Below the pieces are notes generated by a model. The model searched no databases. It was not told the origin of the DNA and worked only from the letters and a program-made list of their open reading frames with translations. Source: Alisma plantago-aquatica (Eukaryota > Streptophyta > Magnoliopsida > Alismatales > Alismataceae). From it: a DNA stretch of 64,000 nt. Below, in pieces: positions 1 through 12,188 of this stretch (positions within the stretch are counted from its first letter, which is position 1; each line of letters starts with the position of its first letter). The stretch covers positions 293,422,058 through 293,486,057 of the forward strand of contig OY856409.1 of NCBI GenBank assembly GCA_963693085.1, read 5' to 3'. Position numbers and translations under genes: made by a program.

Positions 1-320
1 CCACAAGTTGCCAAACTGATAGAGGACTTCCTCTATGGTTTATAAACTGATAGGCACCCCCATACCCTTCATAACTCGACACAACCTCATCTATGGTTCA
101 AGATACTCAACATTCTTGAGTTCTTTCACTATCAAAAGTGCTATCACTTAACCAAGACTCAAACAAGGCACCCCTTCCTTTCGCTCTCCTTTCAATGATA
201 CTAAAAGAGATTAGGGACATTCTAGAGATGATAAATTGCACATCAACCCAATATATTGGGTAAATTACAAATTGCACCAAAACCAGCACATAAAGCACAA
301 GCATCATCCATACAAGTTCA
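1..320. other. Unassigned flank of a microsatellite
   Basis: No coding signal. The phrase 'aaactgatag' occurs twice about 30 bases apart near the start and 'ctatggtt' recurs, which hints at old repeat DNA. I cannot assign it to a family. Confidence 0.4.
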
Positions 321-321
321 A

Positions 322-719
<398 letters not shown>

Positions 720-720
720 A

Positions 721-3580
721 TACTCTAGAGATTCCTTCAAACACAAAATTTGAAGTCCCTTCTGTTGTTCATATTCGTTGACAACCTAATCAAAAGCTGA
801 AACTTTTGTCATTGAAGAAGTTTTCAGGCAGTGAGCACTGCTGGGATTGACTAATATATTAGTTGAAACAGACTCGACCTAATAGTTCGACCTTACAACA
901 GGCTGGAGTAGTTCAGTCATGCCTAGAGTTTATCGTCAGATATGTTGGACTATCTTCTTGCAAGCGTCTCTGTCTATGCCTGGCTGATTTCATAACCAGA
1001 TGGGGCTGAATAAGAGCTAACTTTTCTACATCTTTTCAAGATCTCGAGGATACGAAGCTGCAACGTAGGGATCTGGAAGATTGAAAGGTGAAATCTCCAA
1101 TGTTTCATCAAATGGAAAAATCCTGGCAGAGTCCTTTATGGTTATATACAACGTCAGCAATTCTCAGCACACGAAATCCAACCAAATTAAATGGTGAAGG
1201 GTCTATGGGAGGGCCTGCGTTTTTTCTGAACAGGATTTATAGAAAATCGTAGACGTGAAGTGAGTTTTTCATAAAAAAGAAAGAAGTGGACATCATATAG
1301 CGAGATTCCGTTGGCCTCGTTTCGGCAGGGCACACGCATGCATGACTTTTACAACAAATAACTAATGCGCATTGCCCTTTTCAGGCCATGAAGAGGCTTC
1401 ATTTTTCGTTGCTATCTTGTACTTTTGTTAATAAAAGAAAACATAATTTTCTATATTAACCAAACTCTGCCATCAGGTCGGCCAACCAACAACCGCTGGG
1501 CCGACGACCCACTGTGTAGAATATCATACGAGGTCGTGCTTGCTGATGGAGAGGGTTTAGGTACACCTGTTTGATAACACCCCACACCGGAAAAGGACGA
1601 TTCTTGCTTCATTAAACTAATCCATGGGCGTGGCGGGCTAGATTATACTAGTCTGAATCTCGATTGGTGCAAGTATTTAGAAGTCATCACTCGTCACTCT
1701 AACATCACATAGTGTAGCCGTCATCGTCGTCAGATATCATGTCCAATAAACGTTAAGAGAAACCCTTTATTAACTTCTGACCATGTCCAACTCCAGCCAG
1801 CTAATTGCCTACATGGGTGTTTGTTAATTAAACCGATCAAGCATGTACGAGATAGCTCAGAAAACGACTCATATCTTGGTTTGGATTCGATGCCCATTTT
1901 TTACATGTCCTAGGACACATTCTTCTATGCATAGATCAAAAGTGGGAATATTTCCGTTCTAACAGTATAACCCTTTTGGGGGCATCAGTATCTATTAGTT
2001 TATGATCACGGGTCAACCAGAGGTAGAATTTAACAGATTTTTACTCAGCCAATAGGGCTAGGGGCTTTGTACCTAGTCCGTCATAATCCAATGTATATTC
2101 ATTCACATAAATCAAGAATCGATACATTATTGCCACACATACTGCCATCCACTGTGATAAGTTTCACATATAAAAGTTCATGTAACATGTAAAGAAAAGC
2201 ATGTTTCAACCCAAAATAGCTTATCATATGATGAAGCAATTAGTTAACATTTATTTTGACATTTTTGCATTCAGATAAACATCCGAAAACAGAAGTTTCA
2301 ACAATATAATTTGTTAAAAACCTGCAGTATAACGTCTCAGATTCACTTATCCCACAACCGGATTTCATATTCTTGAGTAGTGTTTGGATCTCAACTTGTT
2401 TCGTAAACAGAGCTAAATTATTAGAATAGTTTGAAATTAACTTAAATCTGTAAGTGTAATTTATATGGAGCAAATACAGCAAGGATTAAACTTTCGGCAA
2501 ACTTTCTCTAGAAAAGTTTGCTTACGAGAATAATACGGGTTTTGGATTCCATCGTTAAATTCAAGAACATCATAGTTCTACTAGAATATAAACTTTAAAC
2601 TTTATCTATAGCAAGTGTTCTCCATGGTTTTAAGTGATTCATTCAGGAAGCACTCCATGTCTGCATTAACCACTCCTAAACACATTAACTATCTGTATAT
2701 CGTGTATGATACTATACTAAGTAACAAACGCGTTAGAATCCTAGCAACGACAATGTGTCATGAGTAACTCAGGCCCTTCGAAGTACTTATATTATTCAAA
2801 CGTTTTTATTCGATTTCATTTTAATAAACAATGCTGGACTTTAATGCTTATGATTTATAATGCCAAGTCGAAGGGCGTCACTATGTATAGATGTCTACGA
2901 GGCTATGCGCCTAAATCCGCAAAAAGATATATCCATCCATGCATCTTTTCATTCATTTAGTTCACGACGCCGCATGGTATGACGTAGGAGATTATTTTTT
3001 CGAGCAACTTGATCTAGTTATCAGTGGGCGATGGAAATGACGGGTTAAATGGATAACATTGGTGCCCAAGCAAAACCCTAGAGAAAGCGGAAAAGCTTTT
3101 AGTACAATAAACAAGATTCATGGACATTAAAATAAGCCATCCTTACGATTAAGTATCACCCTTATTTTAGTAGGAGCAGCCTACTTCTTCTCCCATCCAC
3201 ATACGCGTGTCCCTGCCTATTGAATGGTAGGGTTGTGATTTTATTCGTATAACAGATGGCAATGTCTAACACAAGGTGCAGCCTGCTCTTAGTAACAAGC
3301 AAATCCTAGGGGCTTCTAGAATCAGTTGCGGAGGTTCTCCCTTTCTGGATAAGCACACGCAACACGCAACTAAAGTTAATATCCTAAACTTTGTTTAAAA
3401 AGCTTGATATTGGATACATGGTTCCGTTTAGAGCAATACAGGGGTACCATCAGACGTAATCTTGGCGTAGGCATTGTTAGTGAAGATCACCTCGCAAGTA
3501 GTAGGAAGCAGAAAGCCAAAAATGGACAATCTATTAGATTTTTTTTGTAAAAAGGCAAACCATCATTCTTAGAGTTAAGA
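721..3580. other. Intergenic DNA, no recognisable gene
   Basis: Mixed-composition sequence with short, stop-rich frames only. The longest (about 66-80 codons at 2240-2482 minus and 2760-2960 plus) match no family I recognise and lack codon bias. No LTR pair, tRNA-like fold or TSD was seen. Confidence 0.5.
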
Positions 3581-3581
<1 letters not shown>

Positions 3582-3621
<40 letters not shown>

Positions 3622-3636
3622 GAGAGAGATAGAGAT
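3582..3636. repeat. CT microsatellite followed by an AGAGAG complement
   Basis: About 19 CT units (3582-3619) are followed at once by AGAGAGAGATAGAGATAG (3621-3638). Either strand could fold into a CT/AG hairpin. It lies about 190 bp below the decayed end of the neighbouring copia element. Confidence 0.95.
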
Positions 3637-3821
3637 AGATAAGTGTAGAACATATAATTTAAGGGAAGAGAGCTATGAAGCTAATTCAATGTAATACACA
3701 TGAACTGAAGTCATCGTTTTCAATCCATCAATATCATGAAGTTATAAGCTTACTTTTAATACTATGTGTTATTATGTTCTATCATTTTATTTTAAGTTGA
3801 ACCTTAGCCTTGAGTTATGAT

Positions 3822-4760
3822 TCAAGGAGACTCTAACCTTGATGAGGTCATAAGACCTTGGATCCAATTTGTTTTTAGCATAGCCACATAGGTAAGGGTA
3901 TCACAATACCCTAAACACTCTAAATGTAATATAATATGGCAACTTGTCATACATAGTTCAAAAGAAGTTTTATATGTATGATGATAGGTGGTAATCTGGT
4001 AATAAGAAAGACAATTGTAGCACAAGCATCAACCTATAATTACTTTCATATAACTGAACCTCAAACATAAGGGTTGGTTCAATCTCGATAACATGCATGT
4101 CTTTCCTTTCGGCTACCAAATGTTGAGTATGGATCATGAGAATATGATATCATGTGAATAATCACTATTATTGTTAATACACTCACTGAGTCAATTGTTG
4201 AGGAATCCCCCCTTTTGTATGAAAAACATGCATAGCACATTGAAATTGATTTTAAATTAACAAAAAGGAAAAAAAATAACCATAGAATCTATCTTCTATC
4301 TTCATATGTATATACTAAGAAAAATGAGCTCAAACATGAACAATAGGGAAAAAGTATTTCTCCTTTGTCTTAAAAGAAACATGAATCTTTCCTCATACAT
4401 CACAATAAACCAAATCAAAAGGTTTATCATCTATAGAATGATGCATTACAATAGGTAGATTTCTACTTTTACCTTTAGATCAGCTCATTGTTGTTGCAAA
4501 CATTATAATTATCGTTAATACTATTAATATGATTTGCACAAAGTTTAAAAGAACTTTCTTATTGGATGTCCCTGACTTCCATCCCATACCTCAACTTATG
4601 TCTAAACTCATCTGTTGGAGAAAAGAGCATAGCTATTGTTTGAAAACCTAAATTATTATAGCCAACTTTCTATTTTTTGTTGTTTTATAGCTTGAAGAAG
4701 ATGTAATCCTTCTTCACATGTTCCTTGACCCAAGATGAATCATATTACTTCTTTTGTCCA
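3822..4760 (-). pseudogene. copia GAG-pre-integrase and integrase remnant
   Basis: Minus-strand reading shows a decayed 'W..RLGHPS'-like segment near 4600, then 'KPFDLVYCDV.G' near 4420-4390, which is the start of the copia integrase core. Near 4020-3830 it resembles the integrase C-terminal landmark 'LINRLPT......P(Y/F)E.L......Y.HL..FGC.CY': 'YYQITTYHHTYKTSFELC' then 'LECLGYCDTLTYVAMLKTNW'. Most of the catalytic core between these is unreadable through indels. There is no sign of RT below 3822. Confidence 0.6.
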
Positions 4761-4880
4761 TAATACAAAACATATCATGAGCTAAAAATGTAGCAATGAT
4801 ATGAAGAATTCAGAATAAAATGTTCCTTTTAGTTTCAAGAACAACTAAAACATTATTAAGAGGTACACTAGAATGTTTGG

Positions 4881-5147
4881 CTAACCTTCCATTTCAAAAT
4901 TGTGCAATATACCAATGTTTCCATTTCCAACAGTTATATATTGAATTCTCTTATAATTCTTCGAATAGTAAAAATTACATGTCATATACACGAGATGATC
5001 CATGGCCCCTGAACCAGTTTGCCACTCAGTGAAATCATTGTCTTCAACTCTAAGAGCAGCAAGTGAAGCAAAATTATCATTCATAAGATTTGGAATATGT
5101 GTGTGTTGGTAGATCATGTCAAACATGTGCCAGACTTCAATGCCCAA
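4881..5147 (-). pseudogene. copia protease remnant, catalytic Asp replaced
   Basis: An 88-codon open stretch spans the retroviral-type aspartic protease. The usual W..DSGA(S/T).H reads W-Q-T-G-S-G-A-M-D-H here, so the catalytic Asp is Gly (a single A-to-G change in GAT). Downstream 'VGNGNIGILHNF' matches the 'V.VGNG..L.I...G' flap-side line of copia proteases. The enzyme would be dead. It sits between gag and pre-integrase, as in intact copia elements. The ATG at 5147 is internal to the ancestral polyprotein and not a true start. Confidence 0.7.
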
Positions 5148-5249
5148 TGGCTTCCCTTGTCACAAATTTGGTAAAGAGAATAGGTTGAATCCTTGCTAGA
5201 TGGTTGCTTCAACTAAGTTGGGGTTCATATGCCTAGTTGAAAGAGAGAA

Positions 5250-6040
5250 GCCCCTTCCCTAGGAGGTGAATTGATTCTAACCATGACCTTGTCTGAGAAT
5301 TCCTTGAGAGAAGGTTTGGTATCTTCCTTGTCCCCTTCATCCATTTCTTCCTCTTCCTAGAAACCAATTGAAGTTGTATCTATTCTCTGTCGACCTCCCA
5401 ATTGTTGATTCCATGACTTATTAGAAAAGAAATCTAGAGAAGAGATGGGTTTAGGTTTTCTATCCTTATGTATCTCAAAGTCTTGGTGAAGATAAATTAT
5501 ATTAGAGTAAGAAATAATAAATGAATTTAGCATGCAAACCATGAAAACTTCATATTTACGATTATCCAATCCATTAAGAAGAGTGGTGATTTTCTCCTAC
5601 TCAAAAATCCCAGGGTCATTTGAAATTGTTGAGATATTCAGATAGGGTGACTTATCCATTTTGGAAGTTCTAACATGAGATACTAAATCAAATTCATGTG
5701 TATAGCTAGATTCAACAAATTTCTTGGACAAAGTAGTCCAAAAATTGACTCCATAGCACACATGGATATCTAACTCATCACCTTTTTTAGGTTTAATCGC
5801 ATATTAACCCTTGAGTTATATATTAATTTAACCATGCCTTGTATCGATAATTCACATTTAGAAGATCCTCACTATCAGGTACACTTTTTGTTGAAGGTTT
5901 TTCATCTCTGGTGAGAACACCTTCCACATAGAAACTTTCTTCTAGATTCAACATTTTAGACTACAACAATAGAAAATCATTCATGCTCAACTTGGTAGAA
6001 ATGAAGTTAGATACATTAAAAATGATAGGGGAAGGATATG
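5250..6040 (-). pseudogene. copia gag remnant
   Basis: This is a broken nucleocapsid/gag gene. The minus-strand translation near 6030-5900 reads like the classic copia gag opening: a substrate-binding line similar to 'KLSMNDFLLL.SKMLNLEE', then 'FYVEGVL'. The segment near 5570-5400 (LDNRKYEVFMVCMLNS) resembles the '...GLP.EYE.....L' line of the gag UBN2 domain. Several in-frame stops and at least one frame change interrupt it. It lies directly downstream of the primer site, where gag belongs. Bounds are approximate. Confidence 0.6.
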
Positions 6041-6538
6041 GAGCATTTATTAATGTAGATCCCTTTGGGGTGGATTGATAGAAGAATCACATACCTTCAA
6101 ACTTGAGACTAAATGAGTTGAAATCAAGAAAAGTGGGCAAAATGAATATTATTTGAGCAAGAAACCCCTAATTCCAATCGGACATTCTTTGTCTACAAGA
6201 ACCATTTCAAGAGAGAACAAGAAGAATATAGAAAGCTTTCATATTGGAGATGGAGGTGGGGAACTAGTTCTTGCTGAGATAGTTTGAAAAAGAGGAGAAT
6301 GATGACTGAAGCATCATTGATCCACAATTATGTTGCTTCATTAGAAGTTAAGACGACAAAGATGAAGACAAATATATATTTCTTCCTTAGGTCCTTTTGC
6401 ACGTAGTGAAGAATGGGAAGATCTTAAATCATTGGAGTTGTGATGTTGGGAATAATGACTTATAAAGATTAATAAAGATGGAGTAGTGTCATTGTCGGGA
6501 TCAGGAACTTTGGATCACTCAGACTCTAACACCATATT

Positions 6539-6829
6539 TGAATAATAGAGAAGCATAAATGAATTATAACTTTCTTAATGTGAGCGTAGTCACATGTCGT
6601 ATATTTCTAGAGTTTTTAGTGCAAACGAATTTATGCTCATGTCTGGTGTGTGTTTTTCTTTACACTTGTAATACAAATAAATATAGACTAATTAGTAATC
6701 TTGGTACATTTGCTATATATCATATACACCAATAGGCAATGTGTGTGGCTTTACACTTGTAATAGAAATGAATATAGAATAATTTAGTAATCTATATACA
6801 TCTTCTATCTATCATGTACACTAACAACA
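6539..6829 (-). repeat. Candidate 5' LTR of the copia fragment, with an internal 91-bp duplication
   Basis: On the minus strand it would begin TGTTGTTAGTG and end TTCA, four bases before the primer site. That is correct copia geometry, but no partner LTR remains to confirm the limits. Two imperfect copies of a ~91-bp unit (about 6646-6740 and 6741-6831) make up most of its promoter-side half; both contain 'ttacacttgtaata'. Confidence 0.5.
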
Positions 6830-7042
6830 ATGTGTGACCTCACTGAAAAGTTGACATCAAGTTGAAGAATGTAGTCACATACAATGGTCATCTTTATGAG
6901 TAGGGTCCAGTGTGATTCAGTAATAACCTTTAAACTGAATGGTTAAATTTGTTTGTAGATTTTTTTTAAATTTAGCTAATCTGGTTATTTTATGTTAGTT
7001 CATTGATTAAATAGTTTTTTTAAGGTGTCATGCCATATATCA

Positions 7043-8068
7043 TTACGGTGGCCAATCGGCCCTAGCAAGGTTCAAATACATTCGGGGAAAAGACGAAACC
7101 AAATCAAAAGACTCGACTGACCCACGACGGGTATCATTAGCTATAGAATTAGCTAAAATATTACTAGTATGACTACTAAAGGATAAAGAGAAAGAACTAA
7201 AGTTGCCTATAAGCAGCCTAATGTCATCCAAGATGCCTCCCAAGTAGTCTCTCCTCACGCCGGTTTTGTGAAAACCGTTGACCGCCACCTGTGAGTCTGT
7301 CTCTACCTCTATGTTGCTCCATGCATGTTGCTTCATCCAGAGAATGGCCTCACGTAAGCTTAAAGCCTCCACAATAGCAGTGTCCTTCAAACCCTTCCAC
7401 CGTTTGCTGTCGATACCTAGGATGTTGCCATGGCTGTCCCTAAGAACCCATCCTGCCGCCTCAATTTCGTCCTCCCCTACCGACGCATCCACGTTCAGCT
7501 TGACATGGTCGACCGCTGGAACTGTCCACCTCACCCGTTGGGTTCTCATAGTGTGCCGTTCTCCTTGGCTGTTCGGCGCTGCCTCCATGCTGCTGTGGTC
7601 ACATAGCAAAGCCAACAAGGTGGTCTTGATAGCTGCTCCGTTTTGGTTTGGTTTCTTGAAGATGCGGGCGTTTCGCAGAGTCCATGCCGCCCAAATGATG
7701 GCAACCATCTCCTCCCGTATGTCTTTGTCTTCGTTGCTCATGATGGTGGTAATGACCTCCATGACCGTGAGGTCTTTCACCCGATCCACACTGTCCCTGG
7801 CATAATGTGACGCTTGATCCCAGATTTCAACGGCGCTTGGACATCTGAATAGCATGTGTGGGATGGACTCCCTCTCTGAGTAGCACAACAAACAAGTACC
7901 ATCCGTGTTGCAGTGTTTGTCGTATAATCTGCCCATGGTTGCTAGTCCACCTGTTGCTGCTCGCCACATGAAGTGTGCCGCCTTTAGAGCAAGCCCGCTC
8001 CTCCATATCAACCGCCATATGCTCTCCCCCGGCTCAGATATATGTGCTAAGGTATTCTGTCTCCCCAT
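7043..8068 (-). pseudogene. LINE zf-RVT plus RNase H C-terminal fragment
   Basis: This 341-codon frame holds the end of a LINE ORF2. Residues ~15-85 carry the zinc-binding RT-associated domain: 'ALKAAHFMWRA', then Cys-x2-Cys ... His-x4-Cys in 'CLLCYSERESIPHMLFRC'. Residues ~185-315 are a plant RNase H (RVT_3): first Asp in 'KLNVDASVG', Glu in 'VEALSLREAI', second Asp in 'ETDSQVAV'. The fourth position (Asp in 'N..AD.LA') is Asn in 'NILANSIAN', so activity is doubtful. The stop lies 22 bp before the poly(A). The length of the open frame suggests a fairly young copy. Confidence 0.88.
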
Positions 8069-8122
8069 AACTCCTAGCCAGTAAGCCGATCTGACCGAAA
8101 ACTCACCGTTTCTTGATGGCCA

Positions 8123-8607
8123 CTAGAACCTGACGTCGGGAGCTCGCTCTATCCTGAGTGGTATAGCCATAATATCCCTTGCTATGCTGTCCGGAAAGGT
8201 GTCGTGAATAACGTCAAAGTTCCACTCCATCCTCTCTTCATGAATGAGCTCACTCACATATATGTGCTTCTCACCCTCAACGTGTCTATAGTCTCCCAAC
8301 GTGTCTCTCCTCTTTGGCACCCACCTGTCCTCCCATATGTTAATATCTGCGCCGCTCCCAACCCTCCATTCCACCCCCTCCACAGCAAGAGCCTTCGCCG
8401 TCCATATACTACGCCAGGTGTAGCTCAGGTTATGACCTCTCCTCGCCTCCCAAATATCAGATGAAGAGAAATATCTTGCTTTGAGAACTTTAGCCACCAT
8501 CGTATTCGGCTTTGAATGTACTCTCCACACCTGCTTAGCCAGCAGTGCTTGGTTGAAAACATGCAAGTCCCTGAAACCCATCCCATCTTGCTTCTTTGGT
8601 TTACACT
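8123..8607 (-). pseudogene. LINE RT C-terminal (thumb/connection) fragment
   Basis: The ~152-codon frame begins in the conserved '(K)KKQDGMGFRDLHVFNQALLAKQ.WR' line that follows the RT fingers/palm in plant non-LTR retrotransposons. It continues with 'VLKARYF', 'SYTWRSIW' and 'WRVGSG.DI.IWEDRW', all standard for this region. No YxDD box is present because the 5' end is missing. The stop near 8123 and the shift before the next frame separate it from the zinc-binding/RNase H part. Confidence 0.88.
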
Positions 8608-8639
8608 CATTGATTAAACAGTTAATGGACTTAGGTTAA

Positions 8640-9691
8640 CTGAAGTAGTTGATTAGCCAAAACTTATACATAAAAAATTATTCTATATCAATGTATACCT
8701 ACATAATTGTATTTTGATTTCAATAAAACCTCTCCATTTATAATCAATTCAAACTTTAGTAACTCAATGGTCTTTATACTTATAGCAATACTTCTATAAA
8801 TACTTTCAACCAATAATTATACAAGTATTATTTGTTATCCAAATTGACTATACCAAACATTTTTTGGTTTGTTTGACAAATAAAGTCTGAAAACACAATT
8901 GAACTGATCAACCGAAATGAATTAACAGTTACCTGATGCTCACCTTATCTTTAAGGTAGGAAATAGTATCTTTCCAATGTGAACATCCTTCTTGACGTTG
9001 TGAATTGAGGTAGTAGCCTCGGTTCGTATTATTAATTAAACATGTGTCTAGGTTAGGTGTAAATATCTTTGTGGAAATGATCAATAGTATTACACATGTA
9101 TTAACAACATATATACAACGACATCAGTTTGTATGTTTATTTAAATAAATTTAAATCCACTAGAAAATACGTTACTAAGAACGAGAAGGATTAACATAAA
9201 CTTTAGAGAAATGATAAACATTTCAAAATGAGTCGTGCGTAGTACTTATTATAGAATGGTAGCACCCAACTACCGGTACGTAGAAGTCACCTTTACTTTT
9301 CCCGAAAGGGTAGTATATTCATACGTCCGAAAGACATAATGAGAATGTTCTCCCCAGCATGTAACAATAAACACTGGCCATACCTCAGTCGCATGCAACT
9401 GAAGAGCCATAAGGAAGCAATTATGAAAGTGAAGACGTTGCAATGAAGACAGTTTCTTGGGCACAGCCTTTACGACGTAGGTAGTGAGATAATCAAATGA
9501 TAAACTTTAATTGTTATGGCTGCCCTTTTATAGGCTATATTAAACTCTATTCTCTCTCACACATTTGCACAATTATGATTATGAAGGAGCAATGAATTTA
9601 TACAAGTAACTAGGTTTGCACTCAACTAGACAACATACGTATCCAATTATGTACTTAACTGGAACCAAACACGTATACCTCCGACATTGAC
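8640..9691. other. AT-rich intergenic DNA, nothing recognised
   Basis: No gene, LTR or repeat was identified. A 64-codon minus-strand frame (9270-9464) extends a little upstream without an ATG. It shows no family motif and I leave it uncalled. Confidence 0.5.
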
Positions 9692-9766
9692 AAGATACAT
9701 CTGTTCAGACCTCCTCTCTCTAGCGGAGATCTGTCCCTCTCCTCCTTGGGCGATCAGCTCGCTCCC

Positions 9767-10954
9767 ATGGCGAGAGCCGAGCGGGATGGGGCAGGATTCA
9801 CTGCCCTAGGCCCCACCTCTGCGTCGTCCTCCCTTTCTCAACCCCTAGCCACCACCACCTTTGTCGCCTCCAGCTCCAGCCCTAGCCAGACCCTCCTTCC
9901 CTAGTCAAATCCCAGCTCTAACGTGACGGTGGGTAGGGCGTGGGCGGCGACCTTGTCCAAGCCGATGTCTGTCCAGTGGAATTTCAAACCGCTGGTGCTC
10001 CCTGAGGATCCTAAGGCTCCGGTTTTATGGCAAGTTGATGACCAACCGTGGATGAGTTTCTCCCCCCCCCCCTCGGTGGTTGAAGCTATGGAGGAGTTCC
10101 ACCGCAGATCCATCATTGTCCAAGTTCTAGGGCGGAAGGCAGTGGTGATCCAGCAGCTATATGGTTGGATGGTGAGAGCTTGGAGAATCAAAGGGGAACT
10201 ACAACTGTCGCCCATGATGGGCGGCTTGTTCCTGGTTAGGTTCTCGTTGGACGAGGACCTCAACACCTCCACCGAGCAAGGCTCGTGGTTCTTTGACCAA
10301 CAGTTGGTGTTGACGAGGAGATGGACCCCTCAGGCAGATATCCGCAGGGCCACCCTTACTTCCGCCCTTGTTTGGGTTACCTTGTCAGAGGTGGGACAAC
10401 ACTGGACCAAAAGAGCCATATCCATTATCGGATATGGTATAGGCACTCCTAAAGTCATTGACTTCATCACCAAAGAAGACCTTGCTGGGGCAGCCCACTT
10501 GTGTGTTGAGATTGAAGCGGACAGGAAACCACCTCTTGTGGTCATGGTTGAGCTCCCCGACGGGAAGGCGTTGGAGATCGAAGTCATATACGACGTGCTA
10601 ACAGACAGATGTGAAGGTTGTAAAGTCTTCGGGCACAGCTATGGGCAGCACCCTGGACCCGGAACATCTCTTCCAAAACCCCCCATTGTTAGAGGACGGG
10701 AAGAAAGTGGGCAGCAGAGATCTCATAGAGCCAAGAGGAAGTCGTCGAGAGGACCCCCTCTAGTTTCCTCTCAAGTGAACCCGGTAGGTGGTACGTCTTT
10801 GGTCGTGGCCTCAAAGTCTATTGGTCATAATGAGCCACCCACGGTTGACCCTACACCGGAGAAGCTGATCCAAGGAGCGCAAGCTTGCAGGGTGGAAGAT
10901 GAGGGAGTTGGCATTGCAGGTCAGGTGCTTGACATTGGGCCTGAAGGAGAATAG
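9767..10954 (+). pseudogene. LINE ORF1 (DUF4283 / zinc knuckle), one early stop
   Basis: This is the nucleic-acid-binding ORF1 protein. The likely start is the ATG at 9767, 59 bp into the element; an in-frame TAG at 9902-9904 interrupts it, and the frame then stays open to 10952-10954. A DUF4283 domain runs from roughly 10060 to 10480 ('FLVRFSLDEDLN...GSWFFDQQLVLTRRWTP' style). The zinc knuckle near 10610-10650 reads C-x2-C-x4-H-x4-H, so the last Cys of the usual CCHC is His. A C11 homopolymer near 10062 (Ser-Pro-Pro-Pro-Ser) is still in frame. A basic, Ser/Pro-rich tail follows. Confidence 0.85.
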
Positions 10955-11195
10955 GTTACAGAGGAGCCATTCTTAGAGGTTAAGAATGGCTCTAGGTTGT
11001 GCAACACACCTAATAACAATGGCAAACACAAGGAAGTACCGCGGAATCCACCAACCAATTCAGTTTGTTGGTGGATTTGGATAATGATAAGTTGATGGTT
11101 GAGGCAGCTACGTCGAGCAGGGCGGTTGTCTTGTCCAGGAGGACGAGAAGAGGTGGATCTACTCCTGAGAGGGGGGGTCATCGCAGAAGCTCCTA

Positions 11196-12110
11196 ATGTG
11201 TATCTTAGCTTGGAATTTGTAGGGTGCCTCTCAACCGAGCAAATAGAGGAAGCTAAGGGAGATCATTGAGGAAGTTGAGGTGACTTTGGTGGTCTGCTTA
11301 GAGACCAGAATAAGAAGACGTACGGCAGATAGAGTGGGGGTCTCATACCCCATGGATGGGATTGTGTCTCCAACCTCAATCAGGTTGAGCGGGGTAGGAT
11401 TGCCATCAGATGGAATCCTCAGATCTGGGATGTGCAAATCATCTTTCAGATGGATCAGATGATGATGGTGAGTTGCATCAACAACGGTGGTCTGCATATT
11501 GTGGTGTCTGGGGTTTATGGGAATAACTCTAACATATGTCGTCACAGATAGTAGAGATCATGGGAGAGGAAAACCACAAGGATCTATCACAAATTTTTAT
11601 TGAGGACTATAACCACATTAGAAGGGCTGGGGAGAAGATGGGAGGTCTGTCGGTCCCAGATTCATATATTATGCGGTTCAATGATGCAGTGGAGGCTGCA
11701 AACTTGATTGAGCTCAACATGAATGGTGGCATTATGACTTGGCATAACAAGCAGGTTGTTGATAGGAGAATTGCAACCATCTTGATCGAGCGCTTTTGAA
11801 TGAAGCCTGGATAGATATGTTTCATCAAGCATGTGTCCAGCTCAATGGCCAACCCAACATTGACCTTGCTTGGCTATAGGTATAATTAGCACATGGAACA
11901 TGTAGGAAGAGACCGTTTAGGTTCTTTAATGGGTGGATGGACTGGCCTAGTTGTAGAAAGACTATTGAGGAGACTTGGAGGATGTGTGTGGTGGGTAACC
12001 CCTTATTTGTGATGGTTGAGAAGATGAAAAGAACCAAACTAGCTCTAAAGGAGTGGTCGAAGGGCCTATCTAATCTCAAAAATCTGGCTGCCAATGCGAA
12101 GCAGGTACAC
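11196..12110 (+). pseudogene. LINE ORF2 endonuclease domain, decayed
   Basis: ORF2 begins at the ATG at 11196 with the typical APE-type opening: Met-Cys-Ile-Leu-Ala-Trp-Asn, then the G-A-S line, with in-frame TAGs at 11220 and 11244. The conserved Glu of the 'LLETR' motif is present ('VVCLETRIRR', ~11290). After a frame loss at ~11460, the 'GDFN' metal-binding motif appears at ~11603 as 'EDYN'. The 'N..GG.MTW.N' and 'RLDRAL' lines follow to ~11800. Its ancestral role was nicking target DNA for target-primed reverse transcription; this copy cannot be translated through. Confidence 0.8.
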
Positions 12111-12188
12111 GCTTAAGCCACCATGATGTTAAGAGGGGATCCTCTCAATAAGTAGCTCATTACGCTTGAAGATGATTCTATCAAAAGA

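Larger units (their letters stand above)
3822..6829 (-). mobile_element. Decayed Ty1/copia element, truncated after integrase
   Basis: Read on the minus strand, the copia order is present: candidate 5' LTR (6829-6539), degenerate tRNA-Met primer site (TGGTGTTAGAG, complement of 6524-6534), gag, protease, GAG-pre-integrase and integrase. Everything after integrase, including RT, RNase H and the 3' LTR, is absent. Frames are broken by many stops and shifts, so this is an old copy. The family call rests on residue patterns read by eye. The lower boundary is approximate, placed where integrase similarity fades. Confidence 0.75.
7001..8621 (-). mobile_element. 5'-truncated plant LINE insertion with TSD
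   Basis: The inserted unit is 7015-8607 on the minus strand. The poly(A) tail appears as seven T at 7015-7021. Flanking TSDs are CATTGATTAAATAG (7001-7014) and CATTGATTAAACAG (8608-8621), 13 of 14 identical. The 5' end starts in the C-terminal part of RT, so the insertion is a standard 5' truncation by incomplete target-primed reverse transcription. Unlike the neighbouring copia, its two main frames are still long and open. Confidence 0.9.

Noticed and set aside
2240..2960. Short frames at 2240-2482 and 2760-2960
   Set aside because: Under 85 codons, no motifs, and surrounded by stop-rich DNA; expected by chance in AT-rich sequence.
7278..7805. 175-codon plus frame opposite the LINE RNase H
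   Set aside because: Antisense shadow of the minus-strand LINE ORF2; low-complexity Ser/Met/Ala content.
9270..9464. 64-codon minus frame
   Set aside because: No recognisable domain and no composition shift from the surrounding AT-rich DNA.
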